Positions 51,199-60,726 are shown, counted from the stretch's first letter. The stretch is DNA of 64,000 nt from Paenibacillus peoriae KCTC 3763 (GCF_000236805.1 NZ_AGFX01000009.1:1-64000); one strand, 5' to 3'. Made by a program: numbers and translations. Notes: generated by a model not told the origin, from the sequence alone.

Positions 51199-52626
51199 AT
51201 GTCAGTGTCAAGCGGTGCCAGCACTTATATGATATTTCGGATTCAAAAAGAAAAAGGACAAACCCCTCTCAGCGATATCGCTGCAATAATTGAAAAAACG
51301 GGCGGAGATATTGTGGGGATTGATGTCATCTCGTCCAATCACACGAGCACCATCCACGATATCGCTGTGAACGTATTCGATCAAGCACACAGCCAATTGA
51401 TCAGTGAGTCGCTTCAGAAGCTGGGTGGTGTCAAAATAATTCACGTGTCAGACCGGACTTTCCTTGCACATTTGGGCGGGAAGATTGAAATTGCCTCTAA
51501 AATATCGGTGAAGAACCGTGACGACTTGTCACGGGTGTATACTCCCGGTGTCGCCGGCATATGTACGGCGATTGCGGAACAACCCAGCAAAGCCTACTCG
51601 CTGACGATCAAAAGCAATACGATTGCGATCGTTACCGATGGAACGGCCGTTCTGGGGCTGGGAGATATCGGACCATTGGCGGCTATGCCAGTGATGGAAG
51701 GCAAGGCTATGTTGTTCAAGCAATTCGCAGATGTGGACGCTTTTCCGATTTGCCTGGACATGAAAGACCCTGACGAATTGGTCCGAACCATTAAGGCCAT
51801 GGCTCCGGCATTCGGTGGCATCAATCTGGAGGATATTTCGGCACCGCGTTGCTTCGAAATTGAGGAGCGTTTGAAACAGGAGCTAGATATCCCGGTATTT
51901 CACGATGATCAGCACGGTACAGCCGTTGCCATATTAGCGGGTTTGTTGAATGCACTCAAAATTACTGGCAAGCAAATGTCGGAGATTAAGGTCGTTGTCA
52001 ATGGCATCGGAGCAGCGGGCATCGCTTGTTCGAAAATGTTGCTGTCCGCTGGTGTGAGGAATTTAATCGGGGTGGACCGTAATGGCGCTATTCATCGGGG
52101 GGCACATTATGACAATCCCCATTGGACTGAATTTGCTCAGATGACGAATCCGAACCTGGAAGCCGGCAACTTGTCCGAAGTCATTAAGAATGCGGATGTT
52201 TTTATTGGCGTATCGGCTCCCAACATTCTAAAAGTAGATGATGTTCGCTCTATGGCGAAGGATCCAATCGTCTTTGCCATGGCGAACCCGATTCCGGAGA
52301 TTGACCCGGAGTTGGCCAAACCTTACGTTAAGATCCTGGCAACCGGGAGATCCGATGTTCCCAATCAGATTAACAATGTGCTATGCTTCCCGGGTATTTT
52401 CCGTGGCGCATTGGATTGCAGAGCGAGCGAAATCAACGAAGCCATGAAGCTGGCAGCCGCACAAGCAATCGCCTCCGTTATTACAGATGACGAACTGAGC
52501 GAAACATATATTATTCCGAGCGTATTCAATCAGGAAGTGGTAAGAAAAGTTAGAGATGCCGTGATTGAAGCGGCGTATCGTACCGGGGTTGCACAGAAAA
52601 GCATGAGAGATGCAAGTTACGGATAA
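51199..52626 (+). CDS. NAD(P)-dependent malic enzyme with N-terminal ACT domain
   Basis: A 475-residue enzyme that decarboxylates malate to pyruvate. The first about 80 residues look like an ACT regulatory domain; the malic N-domain follows with VYTPGVAGICTAI and the NAD-binding domain with VVNGIGAAGIACSKMLLSAG. HDDQHGTAVAILAG is the metal-binding signature. AAAGGGAGAG precedes the ATG. It ends the aspartate cluster, feeding carbon from fumarate (after a fumarase encoded elsewhere) to pyruvate. Confidence 0.9.
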   Translation: MSVSSGASTYMIFRIQKEKGQTPLSDIAAIIEKTGGDIVGIDVISSNHTSTIHDIAVNVFDQAHSQLISESLQKLGGVKIIHVSDRTFLAHLGGKIEIASKISVKNRDDLSRVYTPGVAGICTAIAEQPSKAYSLTIKSNTIAIVTDGTAVLGLGDIGPLAAMPVMEGKAMLFKQFADVDAFPICLDMKDPDELVRTIKAMAPAFGGINLEDISAPRCFEIEERLKQELDIPVFHDDQHGTAVAILAGLLNALKITGKQMSEIKVVVNGIGAAGIACSKMLLSAGVRNLIGVDRNGAIHRGAHYDNPHWTEFAQMTNPNLEAGNLSEVIKNADVFIGVSAPNILKVDDVRSMAKDPIVFAMANPIPEIDPELAKPYVKILATGRSDVPNQINNVLCFPGIFRGALDCRASEINEAMKLAAAQAIASVITDDELSETYIIPSVFNQEVVRKVRDAVIEAAYRTGVAQKSMRDASYG

Positions 52627-52659
52627 TTCTTTACATGGTGATGGATATACCTACCGAAC

Positions 52660-52697
52660 AGTTGTCGCTGAGAGTTCCTCGGCGACAACTATTTTTA
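52660..52697 (+). terminator. Terminator of the aspartate catabolic cluster
   Basis: AGTTGTCGC (52660-52668) and GCGACAACT (52682-52690) perfect stem, followed by ATTTTTAT. Confidence 0.85.
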
Positions 52698-52735
52698 TGG
52701 TTGGACATTCATGATGGGAGTATGTATCGAATGGG

Positions 52736-53848
52736 TTACGTAGTCTGATTGTTTTGGTTGATGCGTTTCCTGATATGATGAACAATGAGCAGGATTAACG
52801 GGAATACGAGGGCATAAGTGAGATCCCAGTCCACCCAATAGTTAGGGATTTCCTTCATATAGAAAATAATATCCTTTGCAATCAGATGCGATAATCCGTA
52901 AATCAAAAACGCCACTGGAAAGATCAATGGACGATAGGATTTAAGCTTTAAAAGCTGAGCTGTCCCCAAGACAAATGCGTGGAAGAACAGCGCTGTCTTG
53001 AAATAGGTGCTGATGATCCACGTGGTAGCCATTAATGCCTCGAGCCGCTGCAGAAAATTAGCAATGTTGATTCTCTGGGCAAGAATATAGGCAGCGAAAA
53101 ATTCGTGCTCTGAGAAATATGCCCCGAGTACTGTCAGGGAGAGAAACAAAATAAGATTGAGTGCAACGGCCCCGATCAACAGGGAAATAAATAAATTGCG
53201 GCTTGTATTGCTTTGTTTTTGGACATAGGGGTACACCATGAAGAACACGCAAATTTCTCCAAAGGGATAAAATACGCCGAACATAATGGTGTGCAGCATG
53301 TCAGGAAACGGTGTATTCAAAATAGGATAGATACGCTCTATCTTGACATCAGGGAACAGGAGAATGACTAGGCAAATCAGAAAAAACGCAAAGAAAGGGA
53401 AGAAAATCTGGGCTGCTCTGCCCAGCGTTTCAAGACCCAGCCGCAAGCCATACACCAGCAGAAAAATTGCCATGAAGCGAATGACCCCGCCGGGTGTCGC
53501 CTCGTAAATCTGTGTGCACATGAAATCTTCGATTTCTCTGACATAGGTGGAGGCTGCTATCAGGTAAAAGAATAAATAGCTCAACGCTACAACTCCACCC
53601 ACCCATGTTCCTAATACTTGTAGTGAAAGCTCAATAATCGTTTTAGTTGGATCAATATTTGATGCAGATACCATCAGCTTTACGATTGCAAGTCCTAGTG
53701 GAATACTAATTATGCCAGCAATCCACGCATCCTCGTGGGCTCCTGTTGTTATTGCCGCGGGATAAACCAGTGCCATTTCCCCGATGAGCGAAAAAAGCCC
53801 AAGCATCATCATTTGAGCCGTACTAATCCGATCTTTTTCAAGATTCAT
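52736..53848 (-). CDS. Spore germinant receptor permease subunit B, divergent
   Basis: A 370-residue protein with about ten membrane helices. It begins NLEKDRISTAQMMMLGLFSL and contains REIEDFMCTQIYEATPGGVI and VKIERIYPILNTPFPDML, as in GerB proteins. The start at 53848 follows TTTGGAGGAATCTC; the longer frame lacks a ribosome site. Unlike locus 1, this B gene points away from gerA-gerC-D, with 177 bases between the starts, so two promoters must work there. Confidence 0.9.
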   Translation of the reverse strand: MNLEKDRISTAQMMMLGLFSLIGEMALVYPAAITTGAHEDAWIAGIISIPLGLAIVKLMVSASNIDPTKTIIELSLQVLGTWVGGVVALSYLFFYLIAASTYVREIEDFMCTQIYEATPGGVIRFMAIFLLVYGLRLGLETLGRAAQIFFPFFAFFLICLVILLFPDVKIERIYPILNTPFPDMLHTIMFGVFYPFGEICVFFMVYPYVQKQSNTSRNLFISLLIGAVALNLILFLSLTVLGAYFSEHEFFAAYILAQRINIANFLQRLEALMATTWIISTYFKTALFFHAFVLGTAQLLKLKSYRPLIFPVAFLIYGLSHLIAKDIIFYMKEIPNYWVDWDLTYALVFPLILLIVHHIRKRINQNNQTT

Positions 53849-54025
53849 GAGATTCCTCCAAATCTGCTGCAAACTGTCTCTCAAGTTTTCTTTTGTCATT
53901 TCCTTTAGTATGTGATTTTATAACATAATTATTAATTGATGGTCGAAAAGGGATGTGACGGAATAATTATCAACTTCTTCAGTCATACTATCTGCAGCTT
54001 GCTCACGGAATGCGGAGGTTGCGAC

Positions 54026-55555
54026 ATGAAGGATATAATTACGGGCACACTATCACATCGCCTGGAGGATAATGTGGTGCAGTTGGTTCAACTGCTCGGG
54101 ACAAGCACCGATTTGATCACTAAAGAGTTGCAGTTGGATGAGTCTACGCATATCGCCTTGCTTTATATTGATGGCCTTGTGGATACTCAGGTGCTGCATA
54201 ACTCCATATTATTTTCACTTCAGGAACGCTGTAACCCTGAGCAGATGAGAGATCTTGATGCTAATCAGAAGATGGAGCTTTTGCGAAAACGTATGCTGAT
54301 TGCGGGGGATCTGTCCGTCACGCATGATCTTGGGCAATTTGTTCATGAACTGCTATCCGGTAATATCATGGTGCTGGTTGACGGAACCTCCAGCGCCCTG
54401 CGGATCGGACTGCCTGGATGGGAGGACCGCAATGTAGGCGAACCAAGCTCACAATCAGTTGTACGTGGGCCGATGGAAGGATTTACAGAAAATATGCGGA
54501 CAAACACGGCGCTGATCCGAAGGAAGATTAAAGACAGCCAATTGTGGCTGGAAACTTTCCAGATCGGTAAGGTGACTCAAACTAGCGTATCCATTATGTA
54601 TCTCACCAACATCGCAAACCCTGACCTGGTACAGGAAGTGAAGCGCAGATTGGCCAAAATCGATACGGACAGTATTCTGGAGAGCGGATATATCGAGGAA
54701 TTTATTCAAGATACGGCTGCTACGCCGTTTCCCACGATCTATAACAGCGACCGACCGGATACCATCGCAGCGGGAATCCTCGAAGGCAAAGTAGCGATTC
54801 TTGTGGATGGAACACCATTTGTCCTGCTGGTGCCTACCTTTTTTGTCACCTTTTTTCAGTCTGCTGAAGATTATTATCAGCGGGCCGATATCGCCACCTT
54901 GCTGCGGTTTATCCGTTTTCTTTCCTTTTTTATTACGCTGCTTGCCCCTTCCTTTTATGTGGCGGTTACGACTTATCATCAGGAGATGATCCCTACCAAT
55001 CTGGTTATTAGTCTTGCCGCACAGAGAGAAAACGTACCTTTTCCCGCATTTGTGGAGGCGGTGCTTATGGAATTAACGTATGAGATTCTGCGGGAAGCGG
55101 GAGTGAGAATTCCAAAAAATATAGGGCAGGCGATATCCATTGTTGGAACACTTGTCATAGGTCAGGCGGCGGTTGCAGCGGGTTTTATCTCTTCAGCTAT
55201 GGTTATCATTGTGTCCATTACGGCTATAGCCAGCTTTGTCATACCAGAGTCGGGCATGTCGATAGCTGCAAGAATTATTCGTTTTGTACTTATTGGTCTG
55301 GCCGGCTTTCTTGGATTATTCGGGATTCTATTCGGTATCTTTTTGATTGTGCTTCATTTGGCGGGTCTGCGTTCTTTCGGCATGCCCTATATGAGTCCGA
55401 TCGGGCCATACCGTTCAAATGATCTGAAGGATTCCATTTTCCGCTTTCCCTGGCCGCTTTTAAAGACAAGGCCGGCAGAAAATATGGTTCAAAACCTTGA
55501 CCGCCAAAGCACAACCAAGCGAAAGGAGTCGGCAGATGAGTCCAAAAAACCGTAA
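54026..55555 (+). CDS. Spore germinant receptor subunit A
   Basis: A 509-residue GerA-family protein with the conserved VVRGPMEGFTENMRTNTALI block (about residues 140-159), the RPDTIAAGILEGKVAILVDG region and about five C-terminal membrane helices. The ATG at 54026 has CGGAGGTT upstream; an in-frame ATG at 53936 has no ribosome site and would add 30 unlike residues. Overlaps gerC by 20 bases. Only moderately similar to the A protein of locus 1, so the two receptors probably sense different nutrients. Confidence 0.92.
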   Translation: MKDIITGTLSHRLEDNVVQLVQLLGTSTDLITKELQLDESTHIALLYIDGLVDTQVLHNSILFSLQERCNPEQMRDLDANQKMELLRKRMLIAGDLSVTHDLGQFVHELLSGNIMVLVDGTSSALRIGLPGWEDRNVGEPSSQSVVRGPMEGFTENMRTNTALIRRKIKDSQLWLETFQIGKVTQTSVSIMYLTNIANPDLVQEVKRRLAKIDTDSILESGYIEEFIQDTAATPFPTIYNSDRPDTIAAGILEGKVAILVDGTPFVLLVPTFFVTFFQSAEDYYQRADIATLLRFIRFLSFFITLLAPSFYVAVTTYHQEMIPTNLVISLAAQRENVPFPAFVEAVLMELTYEILREAGVRIPKNIGQAISIVGTLVIGQAAVAAGFISSAMVIIVSITAIASFVIPESGMSIAARIIRFVLIGLAGFLGLFGILFGIFLIVLHLAGLRSFGMPYMSPIGPYRSNDLKDSIFRFPWPLLKTRPAENMVQNLDRQSTTKRKESADESKKP

Positions 55556-56759
55556 AACTGTTTCGCGGCTGCTGCTTGCTCTTTTGGTCCCTTTGCTGAT
55601 TAGCGGGTGCTGGGAAAGACAGGAGTTAAATGAAATGGCCTTTGTGCTGGGGATGGGGCTAGATAAGGCTGAATCTGGCTATAAAGTTACGCTGCAGGTG
55701 GTTATTCCTTCAGCAATTGCCTCGCAGGCGGCAGGAGGGGCGGGAGGTGCCGCGGTGCCGGTGACTGTATCTAGTTTCACGGTACCCACGATCTATGAAG
55801 CCCAGCGCAAGTACAGTCTCGAAAGCGCGCGAGCCAGCTACTATGGGCATATCCGTATACTGGTGATCGGAGAGGAGCTTGCCCGCGCCGGAATTGGCGA
55901 GGTACTTGATATGCTGAAGCGTAGCCGGGAGCCGCGTAATGATTTCTACGCTATGGTCGCCAAAGACACCACTGCCGAAGATGTCCTGAAGGTCCTTACC
56001 CCGCTAGAGAAATTGCCAGCAAGTAAATTGTATAATTCCCTGGACCAATCATATAAGTCATCGGCCAAAACAGTCGCTGTTCCTTTGAACAAATTTATTG
56101 AAGATCTGCTGTACCAGGGGAAGAATCCGGTGTTGACCGGAGTGAAGATGTCCGGCAATGTCAGTGAGGGCGAAAAGAAGAGCAATCTGGAAGATAGCTC
56201 GCCTCCAGTCAGATTGCGTTACAGTAATATAGCCGTATTCAGGAAGGATAAGATGATCGGGTGGTTAAATGATAACGAGACGATCGGCTACAATTATGTC
56301 ACCAATAACGTTGTCAAAAGCTCAGGTCCTTTGACAGGAGACAACGGACGTCCCATCGTCATTGAAGCGCTACAAACAGACACCAAACGTAAAGTCAAGT
56401 TTATTGACGGCGAACCACATATTTACATCCATGTAAAGGCCTTGTGTAATGTTGAAGAGGTAATGAGCAAAGATAATCTGGAAGCAGAGCGCGTGATTAC
56501 AGAGCTGGAACGGAAGTCGGAAGAACGAATTATCTTGCGAATGAAAACGGCAGTTGAGCAAATTAATGAGCGCTACAATGCGGATACAATGGGCTTTGGA
56601 CAGTTGATCTATCGTGCCAATCCCCAAGCTTGGGCGAGGCTGCAACGGGAAAAAGGGGACACTTACCTAAAATCACTACCCATCCATTACAAAGCCAACG
56701 TGACAATTAACCGGATTGGCATTACAGACAAATCCTTTCTTCAAGATATTAAGGAGTGA
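55536..56759 (+). CDS. Spore germinant receptor lipoprotein subunit C
   Basis: A 407-residue lipoprotein with signal ending LISGC (lipidated Cys about residue 22) followed by WERQELNEMAFVLGMGLDKA. A Gly/Ala-rich insert (SQAAGGAGGAAVPVT) lies where the C protein of locus 1 has its Gly-rich insert. The ATG at 55536 follows GAAAGGAG. It starts inside the end of gerA and is followed after 5 bases by the small D gene. Confidence 0.92.
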   Translation: MSPKNRKTVSRLLLALLVPLLISGCWERQELNEMAFVLGMGLDKAESGYKVTLQVVIPSAIASQAAGGAGGAAVPVTVSSFTVPTIYEAQRKYSLESARASYYGHIRILVIGEELARAGIGEVLDMLKRSREPRNDFYAMVAKDTTAEDVLKVLTPLEKLPASKLYNSLDQSYKSSAKTVAVPLNKFIEDLLYQGKNPVLTGVKMSGNVSEGEKKSNLEDSSPPVRLRYSNIAVFRKDKMIGWLNDNETIGYNYVTNNVVKSSGPLTGDNGRPIVIEALQTDTKRKVKFIDGEPHIYIHVKALCNVEEVMSKDNLEAERVITELERKSEERIILRMKTAVEQINERYNADTMGFGQLIYRANPQAWARLQREKGDTYLKSLPIHYKANVTINRIGITDKSFLQDIKE

Positions 56760-56764
56760 TCGCA

Positions 56765-56995
56765 ATGGTGTTACTGCTTTTTCTGGCTATAGCGGCGGCT
56801 TGTGTGATCATCGATGTGCCTTTGCTGACAAGAGGAAGCAGACGCCGCGACCTTCTGGTCTGGGGCTTGTTCTGGATCACGGGCATTGGTGCGGTGGTCT
56901 GTACCTTGTACAAAATCAATGTGCCGAGCCCACTGCTTCTGGTCATGATGGTTTATAAACCGGTTAACAATCTGTTTACATCCTGGTTTTATTAG
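56765..56995 (+). CDS. Small two-helix membrane protein of germinant receptor locus 2 (D subunit-like)
   Basis: A 76-residue protein with two hydrophobic segments (about 1-17 and 30-50) separated by a basic loop (RGSRRR), ending PSPLLLVMMVYKPVNNLFTS. The ATG at 56765 has AAGGAG at 8 bases, formed by the end of gerC. It has the size, topology and position of the small protein at 21755, and both have a similar C-terminal pattern (P-x-x-x-LLxxxxKP). Confidence 0.75.
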   Translation: MVLLLFLAIAAACVIIDVPLLTRGSRRRDLLVWGLFWITGIGAVVCTLYKINVPSPLLLVMMVYKPVNNLFTSWFY

Positions 56996-57040
56996 GTTGG
57001 TGAACGGGCAGCTGCAGCAATGTGCTGTAGCACGAGAAGA

Positions 57041-57070
57041 GAGGGAACCTGACATTTGTAAAGTTCCCTC
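57041..57070. other. Hairpin between convergent D-subunit and amidase genes
   Basis: GAGGGAAC (57041-57048) and GTTCCCTC (57063-57070). No T-run on either side; a weak shared terminator is possible. Confidence 0.4.
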
Positions 57071-57105
57071 CGTCATTTAGATGGGGCGGGTGATGAGGTC
57101 CTTCG

Positions 57106-59265
57106 TCATTGGGGTAAAGTGACAGACTTGACTTGAGCAGAAGTATTTCCGTAAATATCCTTTGCCAGCACGAGAATATGCAGCATATCGGCTTGGGAGG
57201 CCCCAGCCTGTTTGTATTTAGTAGTAGGTAGTGCTACTGACCAATTGGCTTTATCTTCTGTAATCATGACACGAATGCCATTGACATAAACTTTGAGCTG
57301 CGCGATAGCGCTTTGATCTGTGACTGAACCGTCCAAAGCGAGAACATCGTCCTTGATCGAGGCATTCAACTTAAGCACAGGGACTTCTGTTTCCTTGCGT
57401 TTAGAGGGTGGGAGCACAGTTTGCGGGTTATAGGAGAAGGTTTCGTTCTCAAGCGCTGGTGTACGCGTTGCGATAGGACGGTTTTTTGTCGCCTGCTCAT
57501 AGGAATAAGCGTAGCGCAACAGGTCATTATCGCTGTATGCGGCACCCGCCATCGTCAGATTAACGGGCATACCGGTATCCTTCATAGCGCCCATGCTTAC
57601 GGACACACTTGGGATTCCATATTCGCGCAGAATGTAATTCGTATTGGAGAAATAATTTCCATTCTCCCAAGCTTCCTCATAGGATGTTTCATTTACATCG
57701 GAATCGGCTTTGCCGATATTGGAATTTGCTGGGAACGATATGAAATCAAGGTTGTTTTGCTTCATCCAATCTTCAAAATCAATCTTTCGAACATTCTCAA
57801 GCCCCTGCAGTGCTTCATAAAATTGTGGAATTTGTTCGTATGGGGTGACGCCTTTTTTTATGGTTTCAATGAACGCGTCGTATCGACCGAGATCTCTGCC
57901 ACGTTTGGCATCTACCGAACCTGGCGGATTCGGGAAAACGGTTGCAGGGTCGATATTAGCCCATGACGGGAAGTTCGGATCGCCCACACTTTTGAGGAAT
58001 TCCTCAGCCGCATAAGGATTAAGCAGCCCGAATTCCTTATCATGCCATTTTGCTGGCATCAAACCGCGCTCCTCAGGTGTTTTCGCTGTTGCACGGTCTT
58101 TCTCGCTATTCGCCTGCAGGGGGAAATCTACTTCCACAACTTCAGCTCCAAGAGCAGTTAAATCCTTTGCAGCTTTTTCCCATAATACTTGTATCGAAGG
58201 TCTGAATTTGATTGGATTTGAGCTCTCATGGTCCTTACCGATATAAATTTTCGGAACGCCAATACGTTTCCCTCTCAAAGCTTGGGTGTCTCGCAGCTCT
58301 AAATAGGATCCCGGACGGACGCTGTTGACAGAAGGTAACTGAACGGCTTTCTGTTCTCGCCAAAAATCGCCTTTGCTGATCTTATCCTCTGCAACGATCA
58401 CGTCAAGCAAGCGGAGCATGTCCTCGACAGTTCTCGTATGCGGGACAACCACATCCCGTATAGGGAAGAGCGGCCAATTCCCCCGAATGGAGATTAGGCC
58501 CCGCGATGGCGTGTAGGCAATTAAACCATTGTTAGATGCTGGTGATCTTCCAGAAGATACCGTTTCTTCTCCCATACCGAATGCAGCAAGATTGGCGGCT
58601 GTTGAGACGCCAGATCCGTTAGAGGAGCCAGAGTACCAGGCTGCAGCCAAATAATCCGAATTGTATGGACTTTCAGCACGACCATAAACGCCTCTTTGCA
58701 TCCCTCCCGCTGCCATTGGCGGCATGTTGGTTTTGCCGATCAGCACACCGCCCGATTCGCGTATCTTCTCGACTGTAAAGGCATCGTCCTTTGCGGTCAG
58801 GTTTTTGAAAGCTGGTGATCCAGAAGCGACAGTGAGTCCCTTAACCTTGTAGCTGTCTTTAACTGTGTAGGGTATACCTAGCAGAGGTCCGGTAGGTACA
58901 CCCTGCGCCCTTAGTTGATCAGCCTGAGCGGCTTCTTTTAGTACGTCAGGGTTCAGAACAGGGATGGAATTCAGCCGAATGCCACTAGAATCATAAGCAT
59001 ATACCCGGTTAAGGTACATGGCTGTGAGCTCGACACTCGACAGTGCCCCTGAATTCATCGCGTCCTGCATCTGAGCAATCGTAGCCTCTTGCAATTGAAA
59101 TGTAACCAGGGAGGAGGTGGGTTCATTATTGGTTTTACTTGAGGATGAGGACGAAGGAGCGGCGGATGCAAGCGAGCATCCCGTGAGAGTTAAAATCATA
59201 CCAGCCGCGATGCAATAGCTGCCGATTACATTCCTTGTATTTGCTTTTACCATTCCTGCGCACAT
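57106..59265 (-). CDS. Amidase-signature lipoprotein with C-terminal extension
   Basis: A 719-residue surface enzyme. Lipoprotein signal ends LTLTGC (Cys about residue 30) followed by a Ser-rich linker. The amidase domain (about 60-600) has the catalytic Lys in PYTVKDSYKV and the Ser pair in WYSGSSNGSGVSTA and GEETVSSGRSP, where TVSSGRSP replaces the usual TGGSIR, a divergent nucleophile loop. The last about 100 residues form an Ig-like or bacterial beta domain (LKVYVNGIRVMITEDKANW). AAGGAGTG precedes the ATG. It likely hydrolyses an amide or peptide outside the cell. Confidence 0.85.
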   Translation of the reverse strand: MCAGMVKANTRNVIGSYCIAAGMILTLTGCSLASAAPSSSSSSKTNNEPTSSLVTFQLQEATIAQMQDAMNSGALSSVELTAMYLNRVYAYDSSGIRLNSIPVLNPDVLKEAAQADQLRAQGVPTGPLLGIPYTVKDSYKVKGLTVASGSPAFKNLTAKDDAFTVEKIRESGGVLIGKTNMPPMAAGGMQRGVYGRAESPYNSDYLAAAWYSGSSNGSGVSTAANLAAFGMGEETVSSGRSPASNNGLIAYTPSRGLISIRGNWPLFPIRDVVVPHTRTVEDMLRLLDVIVAEDKISKGDFWREQKAVQLPSVNSVRPGSYLELRDTQALRGKRIGVPKIYIGKDHESSNPIKFRPSIQVLWEKAAKDLTALGAEVVEVDFPLQANSEKDRATAKTPEERGLMPAKWHDKEFGLLNPYAAEEFLKSVGDPNFPSWANIDPATVFPNPPGSVDAKRGRDLGRYDAFIETIKKGVTPYEQIPQFYEALQGLENVRKIDFEDWMKQNNLDFISFPANSNIGKADSDVNETSYEEAWENGNYFSNTNYILREYGIPSVSVSMGAMKDTGMPVNLTMAGAAYSDNDLLRYAYSYEQATKNRPIATRTPALENETFSYNPQTVLPPSKRKETEVPVLKLNASIKDDVLALDGSVTDQSAIAQLKVYVNGIRVMITEDKANWSVALPTTKYKQAGASQADMLHILVLAKDIYGNTSAQVKSVTLPQ

Positions 59266-59404
59266 AGCATTTCACTCCTTAAAATGGGTGGGATACTTAT
59301 TTTTGTGGGCAATGTCAGTTTTTTATTGACTACTTAGGTTGGCTGGCAAACGTAACAGAAATGGAGGGGAGAGGATGAACTGGGGGCTAAGTAGTAACTT
59401 AAAT

Positions 59405-59794
59405 TTACTCTATGCAGCAGCCTTGGAATTCTTCCAAAACCTTGGATTTGTCTCCATGAATCTTTTCCAGATGATCCTCCCCCCAATAGCATAATAGATC
59501 TAGTGCGGGTTTTAAACCCCAGCCGTAGTGCGTTAACTCATATTCCACTTTAGGAGGGATCTCATTGTAAACCTTTCGTGTAACGATCTCATCCTTTTCC
59601 AGGCCTCTAAGCTGAGTGGTCAGCATTTTTTGAGTAATGTCGGGCATTAACCGACGAAGCTCAGACGTTCGTTTCCGTCCTGTCATCAAATGGTAGATAA
59701 TTAAAGGCTTCCATTTTCCTCCCATTACTTCTAAAGCCGCTTCCACTCCAACTTGATACTTCTTTTGAATGCTATTTTTCATCTGTTCAGTCAT
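59405..59794 (-). CDS. HxlR family transcriptional regulator
   Basis: A 129-residue winged-helix protein with the family core GGKWKPLIIYHLMTGRKRTS, then MLTTQLRGLEKDEIVTRKVY and PPKVEYELTHYG. Such regulators sense aldehydes, quinones or redox state and control neighbouring reductases. It is divergent from the NADPH oxidoreductase at 60034. Cysteines are in LLCYWGED and FQGCC near the C-terminus. Confidence 0.9.
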   Translation of the reverse strand: MTEQMKNSIQKKYQVGVEAALEVMGGKWKPLIIYHLMTGRKRTSELRRLMPDITQKMLTTQLRGLEKDEIVTRKVYNEIPPKVEYELTHYGWGLKPALDLLCYWGEDHLEKIHGDKSKVLEEFQGCCIE

Positions 59795-59886
59795 CTCCTA
59801 ACCCTTCATTAAAAGGCTACATTTGCTTAGAACAATCAATCACTTCAATCCGTTACTCAGGCCAGTTTCGAGGGAATCTACCTAGG

Positions 59887-59971
59887 GTACTTCCATGTTC
59901 CTATGGCACCTGTATCATCCTATAGAACTTAAAAGTGCGTACTTCCAGATCGTTTTCCTACTGTTTATAAT
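59887..59971 (+). promoter_or_regulatory. Promoter and repeated GTACTTCCA boxes between HxlR and reductase genes
   Basis: GTACTTCCA occurs at 59887-59895 and 59939-59947, exactly 52 bases (about five helical turns) apart. The second copy covers the -35 position of a promoter with -10 TATAAT at 59966-59971. Candidate HxlR sites. Confidence 0.55.
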
Positions 59972-60033
59972 AGCATCAGCCATTGATCATGGCTAGAAAT
60001 TAGCTGCACAAGAAAGGTAGTGAAGATACAAGC

Positions 60034-60663
60034 ATGAAAGTATTAAGCGTTGTTTCACACCCGAGAAAAGATTCCTTGACCTTTGAGGTAGCCGGTCGTT
60101 TCGTACAAGGTCTTGCCGAGGCTGACCACGATTATGAGATATTGGATTTGCACGGGATTGGTTTTGATCCTGTTTTAAAAGGAGCAGACGAACCCGATTG
60201 GTCAGTTGCGGAACAGTCCTTTTCCCCTGAAGTAGAAATGGAAATAAAGCGGATGAAGGAGCATGATGCTTTGGCATTTATTTTTCCACTTTGGTGGTGG
60301 CATTTGCCGGCTATGCTAAAGGGGTATATTGACCGTGTATGGAACAATGGGTTTGCGTACGGTTCGAACCACCTTCATCATCAGCATGTCTTGTGGATTG
60401 GTTTGGCTGGCGTTTCGAAAGAACAAATGAAGAAGCGTAACTATGATGAAATGATTACTCATCTGCTGAATGTGGGAATTGCAGATTATTGTGGTGTTTC
60501 CAATTCCAAGGTTGAATTCTTATATGAGACCCTGGATTCAAATCCCGGTCATTTCGAAATGCTGCTGAACCAAGCTTACCGCTTAGGTTTGAATTATGCC
60601 AAGGAAACGGTACAAGTTCTTGTCCCTGGCAGAGGGCAAGAACTTGGTATCATAACCGATTAG
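60034..60663 (+). CDS. NAD(P)H-dependent flavin oxidoreductase (YwrO/KefF-like)
   Basis: A 209-residue flavodoxin-fold protein that reduces quinones or nitro compounds. FMN-binding region KVLSVVSHPRKDSLTFEVAG at the start; IFPLWWWHLPAMLKGYIDRV (about residues 86-105) is the family signature. The ribosome site is poor (GAAAGG is about 15 bases from the ATG). Divergent from the HxlR regulator. Its last 15 codons contain a 10-bp perfect inverted repeat. Confidence 0.88.
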   Translation: MKVLSVVSHPRKDSLTFEVAGRFVQGLAEADHDYEILDLHGIGFDPVLKGADEPDWSVAEQSFSPEVEMEIKRMKEHDALAFIFPLWWWHLPAMLKGYIDRVWNNGFAYGSNHLHHQHVLWIGLAGVSKEQMKKRNYDEMITHLLNVGIADYCGVSNSKVEFLYETLDSNPGHFEMLLNQAYRLGLNYAKETVQVLVPGRGQELGIITD

Positions 60664-60726
60664 GTAAACTAATTGTATAAATAAACAGCACTTCAACTAT
60701 ATAAGTTAAGAGTTACTTGTTCTGGA

